A stretch of 64,000 nucleotides of DNA, from positions 240,587,832 through 240,651,831 of the forward strand of contig NC_081409.1 of the NCBI RefSeq assembly GCF_030272615.1, written 5' to 3'. Below the pieces are notes generated by a model. That model did not search any database and was not told the origin of the DNA. It worked only from the letters and a program-made list of their open reading frames with translations. Positions within the stretch are counted from its first letter, which is position 1; each line of letters opens with the position of its first letter. Of the stretch, positions 21,270-32,226 are shown piece by piece. Source of the stretch: Cryptomeria japonica (lineage: Eukaryota > Streptophyta > Pinopsida > Cupressales > Cupressaceae). The position numbers were made by a program, and so were the translations under genes.

Positions 21270-22190
21270 CGTAAATTGTTTGGTGGGAACATGTATCGGA
21301 TTCATTAATTCTGAGCTTGGTGATACTGTCTTTGGAGAACTGTTGTATATCTTCTGCATGTTGAAAAAACATTTTGAAGATATAATGTAATTGGTCCTGT
21401 GCGTGGTGCCCATGTGCTCTTTATATACGTAGAGCTTCATTTTGTAGTGCAGCTCAGTATAGTGTGCTGTGAAATATTTTTATATATCGTGTTCTCCTTA
21501 ACAGCAAGTGGCATGAGAGTATATGTATTATGTAATTTTGTTGAAGAGCTACAGTTGTTTGTTTCTGAGAGAGAATAAGTGGTGAAGTGAACTCTTTGGG
21601 ATGTATACGAACTGAGAGAACATATCCCTCATCAGCATCATTTCTGAGATGTTCAAAAGTATATGTGGCTGTGTGTTTTGAAAAGAGGGATTCATCTGGA
21701 GTTGGTGCTCCTGATTTGCTGTGTGTGAAGTTGGTGCTTCTGAGTCATTCGGTTAGTTCTTTGAAAGGGTCGGTGCCCTTTGTGAGTTGAGGCTCATTTC
21801 TGTATTGTCGGATTGGTGCCCACTTTTAAAAGTTATAAGAGATTATTTTGCCGTGGTTTTTTTACTCGAAAGGGTTTTCCACAAGAAACTTTGGTGTCTA
21901 GCTTGCACTAATCTATCTTTCTTGCTGTATGTTTGTTTTTGAAGTTTCAAGTTTTTTTAATTTCTGCAATACTGATTCACCCCCTCCCCCTCTCAGTATT
22001 GCTTATGTGTTTTTAAAAAGGGTTTTCCACGAGAAATCTTGTGTACTTGTGTTATTGATCTTTCTGTTTTTCTTTTGATGTCAATCTGAAAAATTGTTTA
22101 AAAATTTGAAATACTGATTCAACCCCCCCCCTCCTCCCTCCCCACCTCTCAGTATTTCCTGTGTGCTTCTCACTCTTGCTTTCTTTTTAA
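21270..22190 (+). repeat. Copia LTR-like sequence with duplicated U5-like segment
   Basis: The stretch 21740-21900 has the phrases typical of plant copia LTRs ('GGGTCGGTGCCC', 'AGGGTTTTCCAC'). These are followed by a polypyrimidine block 'GATTCACCCCCTCCCCCTC' and 'TCAGTATT'. The segment from AAAGGGTTTTCCAC to CTCAGTATT occurs twice in tandem (about 21857-21999 and 22016-22154). Ends and flanking duplications were not found, so the limits are approximate. Confidence 0.45.
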
Positions 22191-22669
22191 GTATGTTCTC
22201 ATCTTCTTACTACTACTCTTTCTCTCTCTTCTTCACAAATTGGAAAGTGTCAAAATGAGTTTTTTTTTTCAGCTGTTTTTAGGGCTATTTTAGATTTAGG
22301 GTTGGTGTACAAGGATGGGGGGGTCCTTGTGAGCCCACCCATCCCTTTTTTTTTTTTCTTTTCCAATTTTGTGTTTCTTTTTTTTTTAAATCAAGGAACG
22401 TCCCTTGCCCATCCCAACATGGCTAACTGTCCCCTGCCATTACCCTTCTATATTTTGGACATCCCCAAAACGTTTTGTAATTTTTTTAAAATCATGAAAG
22501 AAGTTGCAATGCACACATCCCTAAGGACAAAAGCTTTAAATATTACATTACATATGGTGTTATAAAAATTTATGGTTCTTTTGCAACTTTTATTTATAAT
22601 ATGTATGTTATATGTTATTTGAACTTAGTTCCTATTTTTATACTAAAATATGTATCTATTTAAGATTTG

Positions 22670-22745
22670 TATATGCTTTATGTACAAACATACTCAAAAC
22701 GTACCCTACCCAAAGAAAAATTGTCATTATCAGCAAACCCAAATC
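22670..22745 (+). repeat. hAT-family element end, degenerate
   Basis: The sequence TGTACAAACATACTCAAAAC followed by GTACCCTACCCAAAGAAAA resembles the right end of the hAT-type element at 33125-33222 (TGTACGGACGTACCCAAAGG...). The rest of the copy is not delimited. Confidence 0.35.
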
Positions 22746-23177
22746 TGAACCTGAACAAGTAACTTAGTTGTCAAGTGATAATTATTTGTTGAAAACTTGA
22801 ACGACTAAATGACACAATACTTTTTAGTGAATAAGCATACAATAAAAGGAAAGCTTCGCTTGAGGCATTAGTAAAACTAATTAGCAAAAATGCTGAAACA
22901 TAATTTCATGAATCAAAACATCATAACACTACGATAACTGTAGAGCAAAAGTCTGTAACTAACTTCTATTTGTTAATTGACTAACTAGTGAGCAAAGTTT
23001 TTGCCTGGATTCCTAGGATCGTTAACTTGTAAACAAGTGATTTTCAGAGCAATGGTAATGAAATATAAAGGCAAATCACATTTTTTGCTAAGCAAATAGA
23101 AATTTTCAAGGGCAAAATAGAAATAATAGAGTGGAAAATATAAAACAAAATATAATTTGAAATACAGATCATCGCAC

Positions 23178-23704
23178 CTTGAAATAATTTTCAACAAAAT
23201 TAGCATCCTCTAGGGTTGAATGTGATCTGTATTTGGTTATCGAGAGTCGTGATTCTGTTGCTTCCATTGAGTTACTAATATCCTCATTGTTTTCTGACCT
23301 GAAAATGTCATATTCTGATATTTCATTTTCACCGCATGCATCTCCATGATTAGAAATATCATATTCTTTCAAGTTCAACAAACAAGGAATCTGGAATTCA
23401 TGGTTTAATATTTGGACATTTTCTTCATTAAGATTTGCTCCCTTGGCAAGTATATTTTGTGCACTAGTCGATACTGTATGGCTTTCTTGTAATATTTCTT
23501 CCTGTGATTTGCTGTAACAATCATTTTTCCTTTCAGATGTTTCTCCATTCAAAGATGACTCCGGACCACTGCATGTGGAAACCACCTTGAATTCAGTCCC
23601 TATGTTGCTTTCGGTAAGAGAATTGGATTTGACAGAAAAAAATGTAGAAAGCCTTTGCTGTTGTGGACATTCATTAGCAAGGCATTCAAGCTGGTAGGGT
23701 CCCA
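23178..23704 (-). CDS. REV1: REV1 exon: post-BRCT PIP-box-like motif and linker
   Basis: A 527-bp exon of a Y-family polymerase (deoxycytidyl transferase, nuclear, translesion synthesis). It is bounded by an acceptor TTTTTCCAG at 23705 and a donor AAG|GTGCG at 23178/23177. It enters with two bases (TG) that complete a Val codon with the preceding exon's final G, and leaves in phase 0. It encodes 'GPYQLECLANECPQQQRLSTFF' in two parts: the BRCT-proximal PYQL and then QQRLSTFF, a good PCNA-binding (PIP) consensus. An acidic unstructured linker follows, and it ends 'RSHSTLEDANFVENYFK', the strongly conserved block that precedes the catalytic region of plant REV1. No stop or frame shift. The next exon should start with the SRLHFIGTW-type block and was not found in the window. 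Confidence 0.92.
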
Positions 23705-24666
23705 CTGGAAAAACAAAGCATGGAGTTTAGACAACCATAAAAGCTTGTGTAACTCTATCTAAATCAACTTGCTACTGAATGCAACATACACATTTAAAAT
23801 GAAGCTGTTATTTTTTCAAATATATTATTATCAAAGAGAAACTGATACTGTTTATGGCCAAAGATTACAACTCAAAAAGCACACTAAGTTAAATTCCATT
23901 TCAATAAGTTTCTTGCAGAATCAGAAACGAGTGAAACATAGTTTTGGAGTGTATATTTAACTTCAATTATCATATTTGTTCAGAATGCAGAATTGCCAGA
24001 ATAAAACCCAATTTTAAATGAGATGGAAATTACAATCTGCAAATCCACTGTAGTGAGAAAAATACAATTTCAGAAAAATATCACCAGAAAAATACACACA
24101 GGACCTCTGTCAAGGCCCTTTACTTAGAAAGACATTATTTTAGGTCCCCAATCACTTCTCCATATTAAAAATTCTTAAATACCAACAAAATTTAAGGTAC
24201 AATTTTTCTTAGTCAATGCTAATGGGTTATTTATCTGCCTTCTGTATTTATAAACATTAAATGTTTAAACCACAGAAACAAATATCTTTCTCAGGAATTT
24301 CTTGACATACCAAAAGATAATAGACATTTTCGATCCCTTGGGATATTATTGGGCAAAAATAGGGAAGACATCAAGAACCCAAAAAATGCAGTAAAATTTA
24401 AAACAAAAGAGAAATAATTGAGGCTTTTTACATTTAAAGTCAATCCTAATTGCATAGTTAGTGAGAGAGTGAAAGTAAGCAAGAGTGTACCCATGAATTT
24501 TCAAATATATTTTTTTCATTAATTTTGCGATCACTGATTACATATAATTGTATCATAAATCTCTTTAACAATGTTAAAAAACAACTCTGCCAGAATAATA
24601 ATTAACCCTTCATGCAATAAAGCACAGCTAAGGTAAACAAGGCCTATTAACCATACCATTCTCCAT
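23705..24666. other. REV1 intron sequence, nothing recognised
   Basis: AT-rich intron without repeats I can delimit. Confidence 0.6.
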
Positions 24667-26053
24667 TATTAAAGTAATATTGTAATATTTAGTTTATAAT
24701 GGCCATTTAAGTCGTTTAATTAATTTTTAGTAACTTTCTATTTTGTAAGTCAATTAGTTAGTATTTAGTATCTTTCTATTTTGTCTTTAGTTCTCGATCG
24801 TTTCCGTTATAGAAAGATCTTCTGTAATTGCTTATATAAGAAGTACTTCTATCCTTTGTTTAACACAACAATCAATTATCATTTCATGGTATCAGAGAAT
24901 AGGTTCTTTTTTTCGCAAATTTTTTAATTAAAAAAGTCGTGGTCTTTTTCACCTAGAAATCTCAAGGAATTTCTAAAAGTTTTTTTATCGATTTTTTTAA
25001 AACAAAAATCATGAATTTTTTGGCAGAATTTTTTATAGAATAAAATTTGTGGTTTTTTCTACTGGAGATCAAGGGTTTTTACCAGCAAAGTTTTTGAACA
25101 ATTTTTTGATAAAAATCATGGTTTTTTGGTTCATGTTTTCTGATCAAGGGTTTCTAGACACGCCAGATTTCAGCTGAGTTTTTGACAATTTTTTCAAAAA
25201 AATTGTGGGTTATCTTCTACGGCAAGGGTGATTTTTCCATAGAATCGTGGTGCTGTTAAGCATCAACTTTTTGACAATTTTTGGACAAAATTGTGGCTTT
25301 CTGTCTTCAACAAATTTTTTGACGATCTTGCTGTTCGTTTTACTCACCTAGGGTTTCTAGGGCGAACTCAAATTTTGCACGATTTTTTACATACAAAATT
25401 GCGGGTGGTGTTGTTTTCTCCAACGCAATGGAGAGTTTTTTGACCTGGTTTTTTGATGATTTTTGGCAAAATTGTGGTTTTTCAGAAGAGGGTTTAGAAC
25501 ATTTTTTTGGAAAATTCTGGGTATTCAAATTTTTTGCACGATTTTTTAAAACAAATTGTGGGTTTCAGTTTTTTGCCATTTTTATCAATATTAATCGAAG
25601 GTATTTGAGAAGCTGAATTTTATCTCGTTTTCCATGTCTCTGGATAGTGGGAGGGATGGCTTTGTTACCCAACATCATGCTGGAAGGCAACCAGAGATTC
25701 AACAGCAATATGAAAACCATTGCGGTTGGCATCGAAGATCATGGGTTGTATTGGCTGGTTGTAATGGGTTGTATTGGCTGGTTGTAACATTTTGGGACAA
25801 ATGTTGTAATTAGTAGAATGACCATTAAGGGAGGGTATTAAAGTTATATTGTAATATTTAGCTTATAATGGCCAAGTCGTTTTTAGTTTTTAGTAACTTT
25901 CTATTTTGTAAGTCACCTAGTTAGTATTTAGTATCTTTCTATTTGATCTTTATTTAGTTCTTGATCGTTTCTGTTACAGAAAGATCTTATGTAATTGCTT
26001 ATATAAGGAGTATTCCCCTCCTTTGTTTAACACAATAATCAATTATCATTTCA
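24667..26053 (+). mobile_element. TRIM-like non-autonomous copia element
   Basis: The LTRs are 24667-24886 (220 bp) and 25836-26053 (218 bp), flanked by perfect TCCAT duplications (24662-24666 and 26054-26058). The primer site TGGTATCAGAGAATAGG begins directly at 24887 (initiator Met-tRNA complement). The polypurine tract AAGGGAGGG ends at 25835. Both LTRs start TATTAAAG instead of TGTTAAAG. The 949-bp interior has no enzyme domain. It consists of irregular repeats of 'CAATTTTTTGACAAAATTG' type and a short frame starting ATGTCTCTGGATAG at 25635. The polypurine context matches the gag-only copia element at 58.6-61 kb, so the two are one family. It sits in a REV1 intron in antisense orientation. 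Confidence 0.9.
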
Positions 26054-26910
26054 TCCATAACTATCAGTCCAACAAACTTAACTAGACACGAAATGATAAC
26101 TACAATTCACAACAATAGTCTCCCTAACCTCTTCAAATACCACTTAATTTTACAGTCAGTGGCAACGATCATGCCTGGCATTTCAAGACAGCAATTTCCT
26201 ATCATAACAACATTTCATATTAATCATTTTAACCAGCAATATTTCCTATTATATCGAAACAGTATCGAGATTTATATTAATTGAACACAGTACAAATAAT
26301 GATGCTACAGAACACCATAATGATCAACAATGACACAGATCACATTAATGACAGAATGCAATAAATAAGTAATCATAAGAAGATTACTAGTTACAGAAGG
26401 ACAATTATGTCAAAAGACAATAATGATGAAAACAATCTCACCTGGTAAACCATTATTAACAGATGATATGTAATAATGAAGATGCCCAGACAATTACCTC
26501 AATAATACAACAATGTTTACAAATGAAATAAAATAACAATGAGAGAACTGAAAGAGAAAAATTTCGATACAATAACAAGAATAGATTGATCATAAAATTA
26601 TTGTGTGTCAACTATTTACATGCCCTTATGATCCTCATGAAATGGAAAAGCTGATGAGAGTTGTTAAATGATGCATATTGTAAACATCATTAGCAGGTGG
26701 CATTCCTTGTTAGGTAATATTATTAGATCAAGCTTAATGTGTTGTCTGGAAGCACATTGTAGAAGCCGAAGATTGTGGTGCAAAGTGATCATCGCTTCAT
26801 TTGGAAAGGTATGAAACTCACAAACATCTAGGTGAGTCAACCATTTTGTATTTAAAGAGCTGCAGAAAACATTGATGTGATCTGTGACGTCAAAGGTTCC
26901 GCAAAAGCAA
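26054..26910. other. REV1 intron sequence, nothing recognised
   Basis: No coding block, no delimitable repeat. Confidence 0.55.
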
Positions 26911-27128
26911 AGTGTAATCTCCCCTACTAAGTTTAGGTCTGTTTTAACCATACTTAGTCCATCTCAACATACTTATGACTTAAACTAAATTGATTAGGAG
27001 ACAAAACTATCTTAACATGAATCCAATCAGTGATGACATAATCTTCTTTCTGATATTGAATCGATAATTCAATCTGATTTATAATCTCAGATTTACTTGT
27101 TCATTCAAATTACTATTTCATATATATA

Positions 27129-27186
<58 letters not shown>

Positions 27187-27660
27187 TTTCAGATAGTATT
27201 ATACTATATATTTTACTGCAGAGTGATTCTTATAAAATATTATAGTAATTATAATCATTATATTATTTTCTATAATTTTATTATTATTAAGTTCTGCACA
27301 AGAACATTATCGTGCTTCATATATTAAGCATTCATATTAAATACATCCCAATGCAAACTACAAAGAACAAAGATGTTCCTGCCTGTAACTTAATAACTGT
27401 TCTGATCTAATCTGATCGATGGTGATTTCACCACTGATTGAGTAAGGATTGCTGATACTGTCTACTGTTGTTTCTGGGAGAAGTGTGTGTTATTGTTTTT
27501 CCTCTATAGTCCTCCCCTCCCATTGAATGGTTGGTCTGCTGCATATACATCCCCTTCATCGGCTGGAAGGATATGTCTCTTCCACGGGTCACCTCCTTTA
27601 TAAAAGTGACGATCTATTTCACGTGACTCTTGCCCTCAACTAATGATTTGTTAATGTGAT
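26911..27660 (-). repeat. Inverted, diverged relative of the solo LTR at 1425-2465
   Basis: The reverse complement of 27120-27440 aligns with 1850-2010 of the solo LTR. The shared phrases include CCATCGATCAGAT, AGATCAGAAC, AGTTATTAAGTTACAGGC, TGTTCTT and TGCTTAATATATGAAGC. The left edge TGTAATCTCCCC (26910/26911) corresponds to the LTR terminus with one change. A GT microsatellite has expanded inside. The right end could not be fixed, so the limits are approximate. Confidence 0.65.
27119..27184. repeat. (TA)n(GT)n microsatellite
   Basis: About 23 GT units follow a short TA-rich run. It lies inside the inverted LTR relative, in a REV1 intron. Confidence 0.95.
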
Positions 27661-29600
27661 CACCTTTTAACAAGGGTTATTAGTAAGCATGATTCTCCGT
27701 AATTCTAATCACTATCATGCTGAATAGGATCGCTGATTTTCACCAACTGTTCCGGTGCCTCTTAACTTCACATAGAATTTGGAAATCCATCTGGTTCATT
27801 CATCTCACAATCTGCTAACTAGGAAAGAGACCCAAATGTGTAGGAATCAATCAAGATAGGAAAACAGCAAAGTCTTACTAGTAAGGCCATTTTCGAGTTA
27901 TGGTTTTGATTTTATATTTAAAGTTTGCCAAAGCAGATAAATAAACCCAATAGCAACAAAAATCAATTATATCATGGAGTCTAATAAAACCGTGAATGCA
28001 TAGAACTATATGCAGAGGTATATGACAATGTTGATAAATGTTTGAGGACATGACTCAAAGAAATTCAGTGATGCCAAATGTGAGCAAATTTTATGTTACA
28101 AAGTCAGAAGCTGCAAATTATTGAGGTTATTCGCAAATCTACAAAAGAACTCCAGGAAACCTCAAAATCAATTCCCGGACTCTTGTTTTTCACAGGATAT
28201 TTGCCATTTTTTAAAAATCAATGGTCCCTATTGTGTGGATAGCCATAGGAGGAAACTAAACATGGAGCTGCAAAAAGTATACCACTTTGCCTGATCTCCA
28301 AATTGCACTTCTTCAAAACTTTGAATAACAGTAGAGTTCAATGTCAAACGTGAGTCAAGGCATTGTCAATGATCTCCAAATTGCCCTTCTTCAAAACTTT
28401 GTAGAACTCAATGTGTTGGATACAAAAATCACCCCTAGCAGTAACTTCATACACATTTCATTCCAGCCTAAAGTCATTCATTTTATGGACTCCTTAAACT
28501 GAGCAGAAAACTACTTAGCGTTCTGTAACAATCAGATAATGACTCTAACTTCTAGGATTCAGCAGAAATACCTCACTCCACCAATAAACTTGCCTTAAGT
28601 AAGACAATTTATTTCCCTAAAGCTCACAGAAAATGTATTTTAAAGAGAATTCTGCCATCCTTTGAAGTTCAAACAATCATTATCATTTTTATATTAAATT
28701 TCCATGCTTGTGCATATTACTAAATTGTATGCCTATATGCAGATCCAACCTAACAGAGTTATCTACTAAATGAATCACAATGCACAGCTGCGCACCTTGA
28801 TTCTACAGTTACTTTTCATTGGTTGAATTTGCCTCACATGTGTCCCCCAACTGATTCTCAAGACCTATCAGCCAACTGACTACTTTAATAATAGGTTCCT
28901 CGTACTTCTCCATCAAAGAACCTTGCATCTAAGTTTCATAATCAGGCAAATCCACCATCAAATAAATGATGAAAAACAGGCCATTAAAAAGCATGACAAA
29001 CAAGTGTTGAATGTCACATCAGCTCTTTAAGATAGAAAATGAAGCACTAAAGGGATTGGTAAAACAACATAATAGAGTAAAATTTAACACTATCTATATT
29101 AAGGAGAAAAAGACAGGATATTTTAGCACCAATCTATCCTAGATAGAATTTCATCTACAACCATGTAGTCACATAAAATAAATCAGTGTATAGTGTGACA
29201 AATGCTTGGAAAGCTTCCACAAACTGGAAATAGACTCTAATTCTAAACAAGGAATAGGAATCTAAGTATGCTGACAAAATGCAAAAATGGTGCAACTCAA
29301 ATTTTTGAAGCTAAATTCTCTACAAAAAATTGCTAGCAGCACTGTTTAAAAACTCGGTGAGTAACTTGCTGAGCTGCAGTTACTCATGAGTGTGTTGAGA
29401 CCGGAGAACCACTCAGCACTAAATTTAGGTCTGTATTCACCAATTAACTTGCCTGAAAATTCATCCATTCCAGCCAGTCTGAGAAGTCTTTCTAGCTTGC
29501 AGACAAACAGTCCACAGCAAAAAACAGTCAAAACCATCATTTTTGCAACTTTTTTCCTCTAAGCATTTAAGCCTTCAATTCTTTGACAACATTGTATCAA
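27661..29600. other. REV1 intron sequence, nothing recognised
   Basis: No reading frame or repeat that I can support. Confidence 0.5.
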
Positions 29601-29639
29601 TTTATTGATGGTTAATTTAAAGCAATAAATTTTGAAAAA

Positions 29640-29800
29640 TAGCATGCACCATGAAGATCCCTATGCCCTCGAATGACTTGATTCAGGTTTGATGAGTGGG
29701 GCCCTACCCAGCAACCCCACCTTGTATTGCGACAAGGAAAGTACCAGGGTTGCTGCCCCTGAACTTGGGACCTGTCATCCCTAGAACACCAATCCGGTTT
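29640..29800 (-). repeat. Possible tRNA-derived SINE fragment
   Basis: The minus strand contains AGGTCCCAAGTTCAGGGGC, a B-box-like tRNA 3'-half, followed by GCAGCAACCCTGG, an ACAAGG tract and GGTTGCTGGGTAGGG. That is the general layout of the Au-type plant SINE. No clear A box and no flanking duplication were found. Confidence 0.3.
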
Positions 29801-29945
29801 TGAAAAACAAAAAATAAAAATTATTTTAGGCAGCACCAGATGACAAAGCAGCTGTTTTCAATTATTTGTCTTGATTAACAAAAACGGCATTTGTTTCATT
29901 CTTTTTAAAGACTATTGCAGTATTTTTAAGTTTCGAAAAAATTTC

Positions 29946-31549
29946 AAAAACTACATTCTGTGAAGAATCTACAATCATGCTGCAAGTGTCGACCTCTCCG
30001 GCTTCTAGGGTTTCTGAAGTTTATCGCAGTCACAGGGTAGTTCAGCATTGGAGACGGGTGGCTCAATGCATGTACACAACACTTCAAATGAACCTGGACG
30101 TCCAGCAGCCAGGTCTCTTTCGAGTTTCAAACCAAGGAGGGAATCAGCACGGGGACGGTAACAATGGCGCCTACTCTTTCAGTGGAGAGTTGTCAGGCAA
30201 ATATAGCTGGGGAAGGATAGAACGGCATGGGGCATGGATGAAACAGGAGAAAGAGGAGCAGAGGGGGGCTCAGGGCTTTGGAGTTGGAGGGAATGGGGCA
30301 TCTAAAAATGCTGTTGTGGGCCCTTTTAGGGATGATCCTGCAACTGGAAGACCAACAATGTGCCTTGGAGCCAAGATTGCTGATGAAATAACTGAAAACG
30401 AGCAATACTTTGCTGAGATGGATTTGATTGGGCGCTTCCAAGGGTTTTGGCCAAGCCTTAGAGAGTTATGTAAATGGATATCAGAATTTTGGAGTCCCAT
30501 TCTGGAAGGAGATGTGCAGATATACCCTGGAGCCCGTGGATTTTTTGTGGTGTTTGATAACGCTCAATACAGAAATAGAATCCTTTGTGAATATCTGTGG
30601 AGCTGGAAGGAAAAGCATACGCTCTTGTTGAAACCATGGTACCAACATTCAACCCCACCCCTGAATCCTTCAACAAGATTACTATCTGGGTAAGGTTTCC
30701 AAATCTTTCATTACAATTGGTTTGAATCTTGCTTTGAAGCTATAGCTAAAGCCTAATACATTGGGTTGTTTTTCGGGGGTGGATGAGGGCTCCTTAGGTT
30801 TTTTGCATACTACCTATGCCCATATTTTGGTAGAGATGGACATGACAAAAGCTCCTCCTGCAGACTTATATCTGAAATCTGCAAAGGGAAGTTGGCTGCA
30901 GCTGGTTGATTACAAAGGTACTCCATTTAGATGCAGAAGGTGCTTCCAAACAGGCATTTGGCTGCTAAATGTGCCAAACAAAAATTTAACAATCAAGCAA
31001 CTTGGTGGAGGGAAGTTGCAATACACCATTATTCGGTGGAGAAAGTTGATGTAAACACCCAAAAGGATTTGAATGGAAAGGGGACTGCTAAAGATGCTCA
31101 GGAGACACAGCTTGAGGATCACTCAAATGTGAAGGTCATGGAGGGGACAGTGGTAAAGAGCAAAGAAAATGTTCAAGCTGGATGCAACATTGATAAGGAA
31201 AAAGATGATAGTCATGCTGATTCACACAGTGTGGATGACCAGGTAAGGGTTTCCTCTAGTGAACCCTTGGAGGTGTCACAGGGTGTAACAGAACAGGAGG
31301 AAGGTTGGAAGGTGGTGAACGGGAAGAGGGAAAAGAGAGCAATGAAGGAGGGAACATTCAATATGCTTTTGCATTCACATGATCGGGGTGGAGTAAAACA
31401 GAAGAATGATGTGACCTGTTAATGGGTCTCTGCACATTGGTGCTTTGAGTAACTGAGGAGGTGGCTCCCTATTTGTAGCCCCACCTAGTTTGGGCCAGGT
31501 TCAAAATACCGGTATATTAATAAAAAACTACTTCACCAATCAAAAAAAA
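29946..31549 (+). mobile_element. LINE copy containing ORF1 and 3' end only (no endonuclease/RT)
   Basis: An ORF1-type coding region is followed, within about 130 bp of its stop, by a non-coding tail ending ACCAATC and an A10 tract (31541-31551). This is typical of plant L1 3' ends. The flanks AAGTTTCGAAAAAATTTC (29928-29945) and AAGTTACCAAAAATTTTC (31550-31567) look like a diverged 18-bp target duplication (14 of 18 identical). The second ORF is missing altogether, so this is an ORF1-only LINE comparable in design to mammalian HAL1. It lies in a REV1 intron, antisense to the gene. Confidence 0.7.
29977..31422 (+). pseudogene. LINE ORF1: DUF4283 domain plus zinc knuckle
   Basis: The first open block (29977-30693, 238 aa) ends with a DUF4283 domain ('GRFQGFWPSLRELCKWISEF', 'VQIYPGARGFFVVFD', 'LWSWKEKHTLLLKPW'). 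A frame shift near 30650 leads to 'ESFNKITIWVRFPNL'. After stops, 'ILVEMDMTKAPPADL' and the zinc-knuckle region 'GTPFRCRRCFQTGHLAAKC' (about 30915-30975) follow, again split by a frame shift. The last 100 residues (to the stop at 31422) are hydrophilic. The domain pair is the usual RNA-binding ORF1 of plant L1 LINEs. At least two frame shifts and several stops make it non-functional. Confidence 0.8.
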
Positions 31550-31567
31550 AAGTTACCAAAAATTTTC

Positions 31568-32218
31568 CTAAGTAATTGAATTAGATTTATACTTTTGGTT
31601 TTCCAAGTCAATCATAACTCCAAGAAATACTACTGCAAATAAAAATAAACTAATGCCGCTTTGCTAAATTCATTCTTCATTCTTCTCCTGCATTATCTAA
31701 GTTTAATTTATAAATTCATATATTTTTTTAATTTGCCGAGTTTTTGCTGAGTCTGTGCCAAAATATAGGCTTCCAAGTTTATAAAAGTCTCAGTTTTCAA
31801 ATTTCATGCTATGGTTAAAAGTGTAAATACTCAAATAAATTAATCACAGAGTTCTCAACAAAATCCTGATGCTTTGAATTTTGGGATCACAACTTCCACA
31901 AGGAATGAAATGGACCCAATTGACAAGTGAAAACTTACAAAATAAGCTTGCTTGATGACCCTAATTCCAAAAGCATTTCAATCCCAAATGGTTACTAATG
32001 TAAAGCATTAGTGAAACAAGTAATGACCCATCCAATTGTAGTCACCACTTCTCTTCAGAACTTTTTAAAAGAAAAGTTATTTTATTATAATGATCAATCT
32101 TATCCATTATTTAGAATCATATAAAATGTAGTTGCTTCCTCAGTGTCAAAATATATGCTTGCATTTAAAAACATCCAAACTGATTTCAATATCATACATA
32201 CATAGAAATGTGTGTTTG
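31568..32218. other. REV1 intron sequence, nothing recognised
   Basis: No feature supported. Confidence 0.55.
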
Positions 32219-32226
32219 ATAATATG

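Noticed and set aside
21025-21372. Next REV1 exon (SRLHFIGTW block)
   Set aside because: The frame has none of the expected residues; no such exon was found anywhere left of 23178.
27139-27327. ORF starting with repeated Cys-Val
   Set aside because: Translation of the GT microsatellite.
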